Below are positions 45,536 through 55,063 of a stretch of 64,000 nt of DNA, piece by piece. The notes under the pieces were generated by a model that was not told the origin of the DNA, did no database searches, and was given only the letters and a program-made list of their open reading frames with translations. This DNA comes from DIGJ01 sp036658435 (lineage in GTDB: Bacteria; Bacillota; Clostridia; Lachnospirales; Lachnospiraceae): assembly GCA_036658435.1 (NCBI GenBank), contig JAVXEO010000004.1, positions 1 to 64,000 on the forward strand. Reading direction: 5' to 3'. Each line of letters opens with the position of its first letter. Positions within the stretch are counted from its first letter, which is position 1. The translations under genes and the position numbers were made by a program.

Positions 45536-47671
45536 TTATTCCATAGCTGCTGGAAGGGAAAGAATCACTTTAAATAAGTCTCCATCAATCTCCATTCGAA
45601 AACTTCCATGTTGTAACGCGATCAGACTATTGGCAATGCTCAGACCTAATCCACTGCCTTCCGAATTTCTGGATTCATCCCCACGTTTAAACCGCTCCAT
45701 TAGTTCCTCTGCCTGAATATTTAATTCATATGCAGAAATATTCTTCATTGTAAAGAAAACATTCCCGTCTTTTGTTTCTACCTCCATATAGACCCGGCTT
45801 CCACTCTGAGCATACTTCACAACATTGGACAACAAGTTATCCAATACCCTCCAGGTTAGTCTTCCATCTGCTTTTACATAAGCTTCCGTTTCCGGTAATT
45901 TCATTCTTACCTCAAGCTCTGCTTTCTTTAGTTTTTCATCAAATTCACCCATTGCCTGACGTACAATTGCATTAAAATCAATCTTTTCCAGGTTAACCGG
46001 CATATCCCCGCTGGAAGCCTTGGCTGCTTCAAACAAATCGTTCGTTAAAACGGTAAGGCGTTGTGCTTTTCTATCAATGATATCAATATAACCTTTTACT
46101 GTTTCATTTTCTGTTTTTTCTTTCTTTAATAAATCCACATAGGTAACGATGGAGGTCAACGGCGTTTTTAAATCGTGGGAAACATTGGAAATCAGCTCTG
46201 ATTTCAAGCGTTCCGAACGAAGTTCATTTGAAACTGCTGCATCCAGTCCCTGAGACAGGGTATTAATGTTTTCAGCCAATTCTTCCAAGATTCCTTCCTT
46301 ATTTACTAATTGAATTTTGTAATCCAGCTGGCCTTCCTTAATTTTTTTTGTGCCTTCCGTTATTTCATTAAAGTCCCCCATATACTTGTAAATCAAGTAA
46401 ATCAACAAAGCAATTACAAAAGGAGCTCCTACCCAGGTAGCACATAGTACAGGCAGCAAAACGGCTGCAATCAGTGCTCTTTTTGACAGTTTTCCTCTTT
46501 TCCATGATATACTGCACTTTTTAAATATATTTTTCAGAATTCGGAAGGAAATAAAGCCTTCCCAGAATTTTTTTGCCTTTACTCTTCTTATTTGTGACAA
46601 TAAACAAAGTAATAGGACACTTCCACTGGCTGCTAACCCTAACAAGGTTATTTTGAAAATCCACTCTTCTTTCACTTCTTTTTCCAGAATAGAATAGCTT
46701 AACATAAGAAAGCCCATTCCTGCCAGAATCCCAATTCCATACTCTGCTTCGGACCACAGTCGATCCCATGAATACAAATGCACTTCTTGTTCCTTTGGGC
46801 GCCTTCCTGTTGTTAATACCAAGAAGCAGAAAGCAGCAAATCCAAGACAAATCAAAAATATTACAAGCTGAATGGTTTTTTCGGTTATTTCTTTTTTTGA
46901 ACTCCACTCTCTTTCCTTTGCCTCATAAACCGACTGGGGCATGCCAATGTATACATTTTTTCCCTTCTCATTGTCTAAAATCGGATAATCAATATTTTCA
47001 ATTCCTTTTAAATTACTTTGAACCTTTCCATTCTTTAAAATAGTTACATGCACGGGATACTTTCCATATCTCTCCTTTACTTGTTCTAGGTTCGCATCCT
47101 CACTTTCATATACAAAATCCTTTTGTTCTTTTACATAGTTTACATTGTCTTGATAGGTTTTTTCTTCTTTTTCCATATAGAGCTTCCGTACCTGCTCCTT
47201 TAGTTCCGGAAATGTTTTTAAGAATTTGGAAAATGTATATTCTTCCGTTTTATCTTTATCTTCGGAGGTTACATAAGGTTCTTCTTCCACATTCCAAACT
47301 TTTTCATAGGAAAAATAAACATCATGCTCATAGCTTTCTATTATATTTGCTTTTTCGGTTCCTCTGGAATCTGCCCAGATTCTATAAGGCTCCTTAAGTA
47401 TCTCTTCTATTTCTCGGTTTCTCTCTTGTAGCCCAAGTGCTTCCTTGCTTTCATAATCCATAATTTTATGCATTGCATGGGTATACTTACATATTTTGTC
47501 GTAAAGTAAATTACTATGGAGATAGTTCTCCGCATTCAATGTTCTTAAATCGATTCGATCTACATGACTCCAGTATAAAACTGCCACGCTCATTACACAG
47601 GCAAGCAATATACCGTATGCAATGCCCTTTGTATACCATTTTCTAGTTATATTTTTCAACTTTGTATCCAA
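45536..47671 (-). CDS. Membrane sensor histidine kinase (HAMP, HisKA, HATPase)
   Basis: Protein of 711 residues. One N-terminal membrane segment (about 17-34) precedes an extracytoplasmic domain of about 230 residues with many charged residues. A cluster of hydrophobic segments follows (about 268-290, 314-360 and 401-430). HAMP-like sequence (MGDFNEITEGTKKIKEG) leads to the phospho-acceptor box NVSHDLKTPLTSIV and the G2 box GSGLGLSIANSL. It overlaps the response regulator gene by 29 bp. The start is a TTG without a strong ribosome-binding site; a second TTG four codons later is an alternative. The several extra membrane helices set it apart from simple two-span kinases. The signal is unknown. 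Confidence 0.85.
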   Translation of the reverse strand: MDTKLKNITRKWYTKGIAYGILLACVMSVAVLYWSHVDRIDLRTLNAENYLHSNLLYDKICKYTHAMHKIMDYESKEALGLQERNREIEEILKEPYRIWADSRGTEKANIIESYEHDVYFSYEKVWNVEEEPYVTSEDKDKTEEYTFSKFLKTFPELKEQVRKLYMEKEEKTYQDNVNYVKEQKDFVYESEDANLEQVKERYGKYPVHVTILKNGKVQSNLKGIENIDYPILDNEKGKNVYIGMPQSVYEAKEREWSSKKEITEKTIQLVIFLICLGFAAFCFLVLTTGRRPKEQEVHLYSWDRLWSEAEYGIGILAGMGFLMLSYSILEKEVKEEWIFKITLLGLAASGSVLLLCLLSQIRRVKAKKFWEGFISFRILKNIFKKCSISWKRGKLSKRALIAAVLLPVLCATWVGAPFVIALLIYLIYKYMGDFNEITEGTKKIKEGQLDYKIQLVNKEGILEELAENINTLSQGLDAAVSNELRSERLKSELISNVSHDLKTPLTSIVTYVDLLKKEKTENETVKGYIDIIDRKAQRLTVLTNDLFEAAKASSGDMPVNLEKIDFNAIVRQAMGEFDEKLKKAELEVRMKLPETEAYVKADGRLTWRVLDNLLSNVVKYAQSGSRVYMEVETKDGNVFFTMKNISAYELNIQAEELMERFKRGDESRNSEGSGLGLSIANSLIALQHGSFRMEIDGDLFKVILSLPAAME

Positions 47672-48341
47672 CGCCCCACACCACCTTTAAGTATTTTGGT
47701 TCTTTCGCATTAATTTCAATTTTTTCCCGAATTCTACGCACATGCACGGATACGGTATTTTCCGGATTAAAAGAGGGTTCTTTCCACACATTTTCATAAA
47801 TCTGCTCAATGGAATATACTCTCCCTGCATTTTTCAGCAGAAATTCCAGAATTCCAAACTCTACCGGTGTTAATTTTACACTTTCGCCGTCCACGGTTAC
47901 TTCTCTTGTCTGTCCATTGAGACTAAGACCACCTGAGTTATAAACGCCCTCCCTTTTTACAATTTCCATGCTGCCAAGATCAGCATAACGCCGCAGCAGA
48001 CTTTTCACTCTTGCAATCAATTCCAAGGGATTAAAAGGTTTTGTCACATAATCATCCGCACCCATATTGAGACCCATAATCTTATCATAGTCTTCGCTTT
48101 TTGCAGATAACATAAGAATGGGAAGATTTCTTTTCTCCCGAATCTTAAGGGTTGCCCTTATTCCATCCATCTTTGGCATCATGATGTCCATGATAATTAA
48201 ATGAAATTCCTGTTCCTCCACTATTTGAAGAGCCTGAATGCCATCATAGGCCTTCACAACCTCATACCCTTCATTGGTCAAATAAATATCGATTGCATCC
48301 GCAATTTCCCTTTCATCATCACACACTAATATTCGAAACAT
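47643..48341 (-). CDS. OmpR/VanR-type response regulator
   Basis: Protein of 232 residues. The receiver domain has DDE, phosphorylation Asp in IIMDIMMPKMDG and Lys in VTKPFNP. The winged-helix domain includes LTPVEFGILEFLLKN and ends VVWGVGYKVEKYN. It forms a two-component pair with the overlapping downstream kinase. TAAGA and TCTTA-type palindromes upstream may be autoregulatory sites. VanR-like regulators of this kind often control cell-envelope functions; the target is not evident here. Confidence 0.9.
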   Translation of the reverse strand: MFRILVCDDEREIADAIDIYLTNEGYEVVKAYDGIQALQIVEEQEFHLIIMDIMMPKMDGIRATLKIREKRNLPILMLSAKSEDYDKIMGLNMGADDYVTKPFNPLELIARVKSLLRRYADLGSMEIVKREGVYNSGGLSLNGQTREVTVDGESVKLTPVEFGILEFLLKNAGRVYSIEQIYENVWKEPSFNPENTVSVHVRRIREKIEINAKEPKYLKVVWGVGYKVEKYN

Positions 48342-48418
48342 TTTTTACTTCTCCTCCTTTTCTCGTTTTCTCGTTTTTTTTGCGGATCTTTCTTACATAG
48401 AATAGTATATCGAATCTA

Positions 48419-48457
48419 TCTTAAGAAAGTCCCACTCTATTTCCTAAGATTTTCTTA
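48419..48457. promoter_or_regulatory. Pair of palindromes upstream of the response regulator
   Basis: TCTTAAGA (48419-48426) and TAAGATTTTCTTA (48445-48457) are both perfect inverted repeats sharing the half-site TAAGA/TCTTA. They lie in the gap between the regulator and trpB and could be OmpR-type operator sites. This is a pattern match only. Confidence 0.3.
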
Positions 48458-48490
48458 ATACTGTATGTTCCCTTTTATTCATTTCCCGTA

Positions 48491-48519
48491 TTGTAATCTT
48501 TTTTTATTTTTGCTATACT
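48491..48519 (+). promoter_or_regulatory. Promoter of trpB
   Basis: TTGTAA (48491-48496), 17 bases, TATACT (48514-48519) preceded by TGC (extended -10). A short inverted repeat, ACAGT (48525-48529) with ACTGT (48535-48539), follows directly. Confidence 0.55.
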
Positions 48520-48575
48520 TTATTACAGTAGTACACTGTTAAAGAAGCTAATATATTTATTCAAGGAGGACAATC

Positions 48576-49802
48576 ATGGATTATAGAACCTATTTAAGAA
48601 ACTATCCGGATACAAATGGACGTTTTGGCCCTTATGGCGGAGCTTATCTTCAGGAAGAACTGATTCCGGCATTTGAGGAAATATCCGAAGCCTATCAGAC
48701 AATCTGCCATTCTTCACAGTTCATCAATGAGCTTCGAAGAATACGTAAAGAATTTCAAGGTCGCCCTACTCCGGTCTATCATTGCGAGCGTCTATCTTCC
48801 TATGTGGGTGGTGCACAGATCTATTTAAAAAGGGAAGATTTGAATCATACCGGTGCCCATAAGTTAAATCATTGTATGGGAGAAGGACTTTTAGCAAAAT
48901 TTATGGGTAAAAAGCGTCTCATTGCCGAAACCGGTGCCGGGCAGCACGGCGTTGCCTTAGCCACAGCGGCTGCCTTCTTTGGCATGGAATGTGAAATCCA
49001 CATGGGGGAGGTTGACATTGCCAAGCAGGCTCCCAATGTGACTCGTATGAAGATACTGGGAGCTACTGTCGTTCCCGTTACACATGGTCTTAAGACCTTA
49101 AAAGAAGCGGTAGATTCTGCTTTTGCATCCTATGCAAAAAATTATAAAGATTCCATATACTGTATTGGATCTGCTTTAGGTCCACATCCATTTCCATTAA
49201 TGGTTCGTGATTTTCAGGCAGTCATTGGCTATGAAGCAAAAGACCAGTTCAAAGAAATGACCGGTCTGCTGCCGGATGTAATCTGTGCCTGCGTTGGGGG
49301 TGGGAGTAACTCCATTGGACTTTTTGTTCCTTTTTTGGAAGAGCCGGTTGATATTGTAGGCATTGAGCCTTTGGGAAGAGGAACGACTCTTGGTGATCAT
49401 GCAGCTTCTATGTCTTATGGAGAAAAAGGAATTATGCATGGTTTTGAAAGTATTATGCTAAAAGATGCAAAAGGAGAGCCTGCACCGGTGTATTCTATTG
49501 CCAGTGGACTTGACTATCCTTCGGTTGGTCCGGAACACGCTTTTCTTCACGATCTTGGTCGTGTACAATACGACACGGCAAGTGATGAAGAAGCCATGGA
49601 AGCCTTTTTCCTTCTCTCCCGTCTGGAAGGTATTATACCTGCTCTGGAAAGTTCTCACGCCGTTGCCTATGCTATGCGAAAAGCAAAGGAGATGAAACAA
49701 GGTTCTATTTTAGTGAACTTAAGCGGACGAGGCGATAAGGATGTTGACTATGTTGTGGAACATTATGGATACGGGGAGGCATACAAACCCTTATCTAAGT
49801 AA
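48576..49802 (+). CDS. trpB: Tryptophan synthase beta chain, stand-alone
   Basis: PLP enzyme of 408 residues condensing indole with serine. Family features are [11 protein letters not shown] near the N terminus, the PLP lysine in HTGAHKLNH (Lys96), the catalytic Glu in AETGAGQHG (Glu118), the phosphate loop [10 protein letters not shown] and LSGRGDKD at the end. The lysine loop reads HKLNH where most TrpB have HKINN. No trpA or other trp gene is present and the gene is bracketed by its own promoter and a strong terminator, so it may salvage indole. AAGGAGGA precedes the ATG. Confidence 0.9.
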   Translation: MDYRTYLRNYPDTNGRFGPYGGAYLQEELIPAFEEISEAYQTICHSSQFINELRRIRKEFQGRPTPVYHCERLSSYVGGAQIYLKREDLNHTGAHKLNHCMGEGLLAKFMGKKRLIAETGAGQHGVALATAAAFFGMECEIHMGEVDIAKQAPNVTRMKILGATVVPVTHGLKTLKEAVDSAFASYAKNYKDSIYCIGSALGPHPFPLMVRDFQAVIGYEAKDQFKEMTGLLPDVICACVGGGSNSIGLFVPFLEEPVDIVGIEPLGRGTTLGDHAASMSYGEKGIMHGFESIMLKDAKGEPAPVYSIASGLDYPSVGPEHAFLHDLGRVQYDTASDEEAMEAFFLLSRLEGIIPALESSHAVAYAMRKAKEMKQGSILVNLSGRGDKDVDYVVEHYGYGEAYKPLSK

Positions 49803-49806
49803 ATAA

Positions 49807-49863
49807 GAACAGAAAACCCCGCCTTGCTGGCTTTTACAGTCAGCAAGGCGGGGTTTCCTGTTC
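49807..49863. terminator. Strong bidirectional terminator after trpB
   Basis: A perfect 16-bp GC-rich stem (49814-49829 with 49841-49856) is extended by GAACAG/CTGTTC (49807-49812 with 49858-49863), around an 11-base loop. Convergent genes lie on both sides. Confidence 0.9.
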
Positions 49864-49875
49864 CTATTTATGTAG

Positions 49876-52203
49876 TTATTTCTTTGTTACTTTTTTTGTT
49901 ACTTTCTTTGTTTTAACAACTACACCTTCTTTGTTGCAATAATACTTCACTTTACCTACGGTTATCCATTTGGATATTGCTAATTCACCGGACTTTGTTG
50001 CAAAATATTTTTTACCATTTACTTTTACTAACTTGTTTGTAACAATCTTTCCGGTTCCTTTTGTTGTGTAATAACGTGCCCCGTCTGTTTCAACGAAAGA
50101 ACCTCTTACAACTTCTCCTGTCTTTCCAACAATATATTTGTTTCCTTTTTCTGTAGCAACAATTGCGGATACATATTTTTCACCTTTTTCATTCAGAATA
50201 AAGCGTTTTCCATCCTCTGTCTTAACAACAGCATCTGCTATTTTTTTACCATCTTCTGTATAGAAGAATCCATCTTTGTTTTCCTTTGCGATAACTGCTT
50301 TTGTATCCATCTTAACTTTTACTGTTTCTTTTACTTCAACTTCAACATTACCCGTGGTTTTGCTTTCTTCCGGCTTTGGCGTTGGTGTTGGTGTTGGTAC
50401 TGATGGTATAACGTTTGGCGTTCCCGGATTGGATTCCTCTACTACTCTGTCAATAATAGTTGGCGTTGTTGTAACCTTTAATTTGCCATTATTGGCTGCG
50501 GCTTCTTTCTTTAAAGCATTAATAAAGCTTAGATTATCAATGACAGGGTCTGTCCCATTCGTAGCTTCCCTTGATTTAAGGGCTTTAAATGGAGATTCGC
50601 CCCCTAAAGTTTTATCCCCAGTATAGGTTGCAATAAATTCATTGGTACATACAATCATTTTCGTATCGGCTTTTTCTTTCCAAACTCCATTTGAATAAAC
50701 TACTTTATCGCCTATCTCTATGGTATCTACTACGTCATTCGTATAATAAACCGTAGCTCCACCAATTCTAAAGTCTAAGAACTTACCACCATAAGGAGTG
50801 GTTGATTCATATCCGGCACCCGTTCTTCCATAGTTCATGATATCCAGGAAAGCCTTATAGGTTATTTCAAAGGTTGGAAGCTTGTTATCAAATGGTGCCA
50901 TATTGTATATGTCACCCTGGGTAACCATCTTTGATTCTCCTGTAAACTTAATTTCATCACGAATACCACCTGCATTTGTAATGGATACATCCGCTCCGGT
51001 TGCTTTGTTCATCAGCTCTGTCATCCAGGTTCCTGCCGTAGAGGACTGCTTATTGCCCGCAATGGGATCTTTTGTAATCTGTGTAGTAATGCTTCCCAGT
51101 TCTGCTGTCAATATAGGAGCAACACTATTATATGCAAGTTCACTAATTTTGACAATTTTTTGGTCTAATTTAGTGTTGTTTGGTGTATTGTAAAGATCAG
51201 GTCCTGCTTTTGTAATATCAACTGTCTTTAGAGCGTTTGCTGCTACTACTGTCTTACCATTTTCTACCGTAAAGGTAAGATCTATACGTGCAGCTGCTCT
51301 TGCCTGATTCTTTGGCTGGGCATAAGCCACACCATTTGCTGTCTTTCCATCTACACTTCTATGAGTATGACCACCAAGAACGGCATCAATTGCTGTACCT
51401 TGATTTAATTTTTCCGCAACTACCTTTGCTTCTGCATGTACTAAAAGCACCGATGCATCAATGGTACCTGCAGCTTCTAATGCTTTTGCTGTTGCTTCCA
51501 TTTCCTTTAATTTCTCTTCTTTAATTTCGTAACCTGCAAATCTAGCTGCCATTACATCTTTTGAATAATCATCTACATATCCAAAAATAGCAACCTCAAA
51601 TTCCTTTTTGGTACCATCAGTACCTTTAAGATATTTCGTAACAATTGCACAGTCTGTGGCATATTTAATACGGTTTTCCGTTCCTTTTTCATAGATATTG
51701 CCACAAACTACAGGGGTTATACCTGTGCCGGTTACCGTTCCACTAAGATTATAGCCTTTAATGGTTCCATCATCATCATTTACTGCATCAATTCCCCAGT
51801 CAAATTCATGATTTCCAAGTCCTACTGCATCGTATCCCATAGCATCGTAAGCTGCTCTTAAAGCTGCGCCGCTTGCTAAATTAGAAATGGGATTACCCTG
51901 GTAGATATCTCCACCATCCAGCAATAATGCGCCACCGGTTGCAGTTGCACCATATGTATTTCTTAACTCGTTAACCAAGTTTGAAATATACGCCATACGG
52001 TATTGATATGTATCCTTGTTTCCCGATGATACATCCATTAAGAATCCATGGACATCCGATGTTTCTACAATTGGTAAAGTATAAACTACCTTGGTTGCTG
52101 CAGCAGTAGCACTTACGCTCCCAAACTGCAAACCGCCTACTGCTAGCATAATGGCCATAGCAAATGCGATTATTTGTTGTTTCCCTCTCTTGAAACTTAA
52201 CAT
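49876..52203 (-). CDS. Secreted bifunctional metallophosphatase/5'-nucleotidase with C-terminal wall-type repeats
   Basis: Protein of 775 residues. A signal peptide (about 1-36) precedes a calcineurin-like metallophosphatase domain with ETSDVHGF, LDGGDIYQG, GNHEFDWG and GGHTHRSVDG. The 5'-nucleotidase C-terminal domain carries NAGGIRDEI. This is the 2',3'-cyclic-nucleotide phosphodiesterase/5'-nucleotidase (CpdB/YfkN-like) layout. A Pro/Thr linker (about 625-650) leads to about six repeats of 20-22 residues such as KRFILNEKGEKY, NKYIVGKTGEVV and KKYFATKSGELA, which resemble choline- or glucan-binding repeats and may hold the enzyme on the cell surface. The end is Lys-rich. It probably scavenges extracellular nucleotides. 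Confidence 0.88.
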   Translation of the reverse strand: MLSFKRGKQQIIAFAMAIMLAVGGLQFGSVSATAAATKVVYTLPIVETSDVHGFLMDVSSGNKDTYQYRMAYISNLVNELRNTYGATATGGALLLDGGDIYQGNPISNLASGAALRAAYDAMGYDAVGLGNHEFDWGIDAVNDDDGTIKGYNLSGTVTGTGITPVVCGNIYEKGTENRIKYATDCAIVTKYLKGTDGTKKEFEVAIFGYVDDYSKDVMAARFAGYEIKEEKLKEMEATAKALEAAGTIDASVLLVHAEAKVVAEKLNQGTAIDAVLGGHTHRSVDGKTANGVAYAQPKNQARAAARIDLTFTVENGKTVVAANALKTVDITKAGPDLYNTPNNTKLDQKIVKISELAYNSVAPILTAELGSITTQITKDPIAGNKQSSTAGTWMTELMNKATGADVSITNAGGIRDEIKFTGESKMVTQGDIYNMAPFDNKLPTFEITYKAFLDIMNYGRTGAGYESTTPYGGKFLDFRIGGATVYYTNDVVDTIEIGDKVVYSNGVWKEKADTKMIVCTNEFIATYTGDKTLGGESPFKALKSREATNGTDPVIDNLSFINALKKEAAANNGKLKVTTTPTIIDRVVEESNPGTPNVIPSVPTPTPTPKPEESKTTGNVEVEVKETVKVKMDTKAVIAKENKDGFFYTEDGKKIADAVVKTEDGKRFILNEKGEKYVSAIVATEKGNKYIVGKTGEVVRGSFVETDGARYYTTKGTGKIVTNKLVKVNGKKYFATKSGELAISKWITVGKVKYYCNKEGVVVKTKKVTKKVTKK

Positions 52204-52279
52204 TATTCTACCTCCGTTTATTTTTTTTGATACGAATACAGTGTACCTCTTTTTCCTTCTTTTTACAATCTTATTTTAA

Positions 52280-52323
52280 AAAAAGACAATTTGTAAATAT
52301 AAAATTTTACAAATTGTCTTTTT
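52280..52323 (-). terminator. Terminator between the two nucleotidase genes
   Basis: A perfect 18-bp AT-rich stem (52280-52297 with 52306-52323), an eight-base loop and T-runs on both strands. It shows that the two genes are separate transcription units. Confidence 0.8.
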
Positions 52324-52328
52324 CTCAT

Positions 52329-54029
52329 TTATTTAATCGTAAGTCTTCCTTCTCCTGAAAGGTTTGAATATTCTTTGCTTACTTCACCTTTTAAGTTTTC
52401 GGTTAAGTATTTGATTAACAGTTCATTATCTCCAACGGTATCATCTTTAAGAACTTTGTCATTCATAAACATGGTATAACCATCTCCGCCATTTCTTAAA
52501 GTATAATTGATTCCTGCTAATACATATTTTTTCTTAAGGTCTAATTTCTCATATTTTTTTGTTTTACTGTTTAATACCATAACTTCTGTTACACGGTATT
52601 TTCCATTTACGCTCTTGAACATTCCTTTTTCATCTTTTTTAACAGAAGATGGAATGGAAGGGTCGATGGTGTATTTCATTCCGGAAACATGTAAAAATCC
52701 ACCATTCTCTTCTGGATAAAGACTTGCGCCCATTTCCAGTGCATCTTTCAGCTGTTGTCCGGTTGCCTGTACGGTACAACCCATATTACCAAATGGGAAT
52801 ACGGTAATCAAACTGTCATATGTAATGTCCCCTGCAGGGATGTCAGCACGGATACCACCACCATTCATAATGGCTACATCCGCTTCTAATACGTTACGAA
52901 GTGCATCCGCACAGAAGTCACCAAGGTTTGTCTCTGCATTACGGACTGCACGTTTTTTACCATCCGGAGCCATGGTGGTTAATTTGAATTCTGTTTTACC
53001 AATTACTTTTCCTGTCTGCTCTTTTAACTTCGCTTTTTCAGCAGCAATATACTCTTTTACATCTTTATCCGTCTTGGTATAACTTTTTAAGGATACTAAG
53101 TCTGTGGTTATTTTTCCGTCTTCCGCAATAACAAGTTTTCCAATGTTATTAAACTTACTTCCGGTTGAAGAAGAAACCACTTCTTTACCATCTTTATTCT
53201 TTACCAGGGTGGATGCAAATGTACTATGAGAATGTCCGTCTAATAATATATCGATACCGGTTGTATTCTCTATAACACCGGTAGAAGTCCATTCCGGTAT
53301 GGTTGCTCCGTCTATTCCCAGATGAGCAAGAGCTACAACGTAATCAGCACCTGCTTTTCTAGCTACATTTACTGTTTTTTGTACACGGGCAAATAACTGT
53401 TTTCCTGTCTTGTCTTCAGAAAAGCTATAGATATATTTTCCGTTTTCATCCTGGAAAAAGGTAGGGGTTGATTTTGTAAAGGATTCCGGTGTAGAAATTC
53501 CAACAAAAGCTACTTTTTTATCACCATATTTTTTCATGGTATAAGAAGGATATACTGCCTTTTTTGTCTCTAAGTCCATATAGTTACAGCTTACTACTTT
53601 TGCTTGAAACTTATTTGTTAACATTCTTAATTGTTCAATTCCATAATCAAATTCATGATTGCCAAGGGTGGTAACATCATATCCAACCTGATTCATAATA
53701 TCAATGATGGTCTCTCCTTTGGATAAAGCGCCCATGGTAGCACCTTGAATAAAGTCTCCATTGGATACTAAGGCTACATTACTTGTCTTTTCTAACATAT
53801 CTTTCTTTAAGGCTGCAATACTTGCGTATCCATCCACTGCACAATGTACGTCATTGTCATAAAGAATAACGATATCCCCCTGTGCTACTCCGTCCGCTGG
53901 ACCCTTTACGGCAATCACCGGAATTTCCTCTGCCTGTAAAGACTGTGCCGGAATACCGGACATACCCAGTAACAGAGCGACTGCAAGGACTACAGATAAC
54001 ACTTTTTGTAACTTCTTTGATACTTTCAT
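52329..54029 (-). CDS. Secreted bifunctional metallophosphatase/5'-nucleotidase (UshA-like)
   Basis: Protein of 566 residues with a signal peptide (about 1-33, cleavage near SLQAEE). Metallophosphatase motifs are YDNDVHCA, SNGDFIQG, GNHEFDYG and DGHSHSTF; the C-terminal nucleotidase domain contains NGGGIRADIPAG, VFPFGNMG and YTLRNGGDGY. It lacks the repeat tail of the neighbouring paralogue. Probable role: hydrolysis of extracellular nucleotides to nucleosides for uptake. The two enzymes are diverged paralogues in the same orientation. Confidence 0.9.
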   Translation of the reverse strand: MKVSKKLQKVLSVVLAVALLLGMSGIPAQSLQAEEIPVIAVKGPADGVAQGDIVILYDNDVHCAVDGYASIAALKKDMLEKTSNVALVSNGDFIQGATMGALSKGETIIDIMNQVGYDVTTLGNHEFDYGIEQLRMLTNKFQAKVVSCNYMDLETKKAVYPSYTMKKYGDKKVAFVGISTPESFTKSTPTFFQDENGKYIYSFSEDKTGKQLFARVQKTVNVARKAGADYVVALAHLGIDGATIPEWTSTGVIENTTGIDILLDGHSHSTFASTLVKNKDGKEVVSSSTGSKFNNIGKLVIAEDGKITTDLVSLKSYTKTDKDVKEYIAAEKAKLKEQTGKVIGKTEFKLTTMAPDGKKRAVRNAETNLGDFCADALRNVLEADVAIMNGGGIRADIPAGDITYDSLITVFPFGNMGCTVQATGQQLKDALEMGASLYPEENGGFLHVSGMKYTIDPSIPSSVKKDEKGMFKSVNGKYRVTEVMVLNSKTKKYEKLDLKKKYVLAGINYTLRNGGDGYTMFMNDKVLKDDTVGDNELLIKYLTENLKGEVSKEYSNLSGEGRLTIK

Positions 54030-54144
54030 AATACATTCCTCTCTTTCTTTTAAATAATTGTACTTTTATTTTAACATTTTTAGATAATATTACAAGTCTT
54101 TCTTTACTATTTTCACGGTTAATCTTTCATCTGGCGGTAGTGTA

Positions 54145-55041
54145 TCATCCACCGGAATTTTCCGACAAAAAACACTGTAGTGCCCCCATTAAGTTTGCAT
54201 CGTTTCCAAATTCACAAGCAACTACTTCTGCCTGTGGTATTGGATAGGGGCAGGCTGCATACATAGCCTGTAAGTTCTTTTTTATATACGCAATCAGCAT
54301 CGGCTGGTTACCAATTCCTCCACCAATAGCAAATCTTTCCGGATCTAATATTGTCTGTAAATTAAATATCTGCACCGCTATTTCTTTTGTATACTGTTCC
54401 AAACATTCTCTCGCCTCTTCCTCCCCACGGTTCACTGCTTCAAATACCATTTCTCCATTCACTTTGGCTGGATCCATTCCTTTTTTTTCTGCAAATAGTT
54501 TGCATAGATACGGGGTTCCTCCACGATTTCCCCATACCGTATCATAGGAAGGCATTCCATCCCGCAAGGTTGTAATATACGATACTTCCCCTGCGGAAAA
54601 ATGCTTTCCTTTATGCAGTTTATGATCTTTTATAAAAGCTCCACCTATCATAGTCCCTAAAATAATTGCAAATCCATCGGCTGTATCCTTTAAGCTTCCT
54701 AAGGCAGCCTCTGCCATTGCCGCACACTTTGCATCATTTTCTATATGTATTTTCACCGGACACCGCTTATATAAACTTTGGCAGAAATAAAAATCATCAT
54801 TATATCTTAAGGCACCACCCATGATGCAATAGCCCTGATCGGAATCAATAATGCCCGGCATTGCAATTGCAATTCCCTCTATATTGGGAAATTCATCATA
54901 TAAACGACCAATGGCTTCTATGAGCTGCTGGCGGTCTTCTTTTGGTGTGTTCACTTTTCCTCTGGCATAAATTTTTTGATCTTCCCCCATGCAGGCATAC
55001 TTCATTGCCGTGCCTCCAATATCAATTACCAATATCTTCAT
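54145..55041 (-). CDS. ROK-family sugar kinase
   Basis: ASKHA-fold protein of 298 residues. The ATP-binding DIGGT (7-11), the catalytic Asp in ENDAKCAAMAEA (Asp103) and GTMIGGAFIKDHKLHKG are present. The zinc-binding CxCGxxGC cluster of most ROK proteins is missing, and there is no HTH domain, so it is a kinase, not a ROK repressor. It is 22 bp downstream of the aldolase gene in the glycyl radical enzyme cluster. If the cluster performs anhydrosugar catabolism, this kinase would make the 6-phosphate substrate of the radical enzyme. That role is inferred from context. Confidence 0.88.
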   Translation of the reverse strand: MKILVIDIGGTAMKYACMGEDQKIYARGKVNTPKEDRQQLIEAIGRLYDEFPNIEGIAIAMPGIIDSDQGYCIMGGALRYNDDFYFCQSLYKRCPVKIHIENDAKCAAMAEAALGSLKDTADGFAIILGTMIGGAFIKDHKLHKGKHFSAGEVSYITTLRDGMPSYDTVWGNRGGTPYLCKLFAEKKGMDPAKVNGEMVFEAVNRGEEEARECLEQYTKEIAVQIFNLQTILDPERFAIGGGIGNQPMLIAYIKKNLQAMYAACPYPIPQAEVVACEFGNDANLMGALQCFLSENSGG

Positions 55042-55063
55042 ATGTGCATTCTCCTTACCCGTT

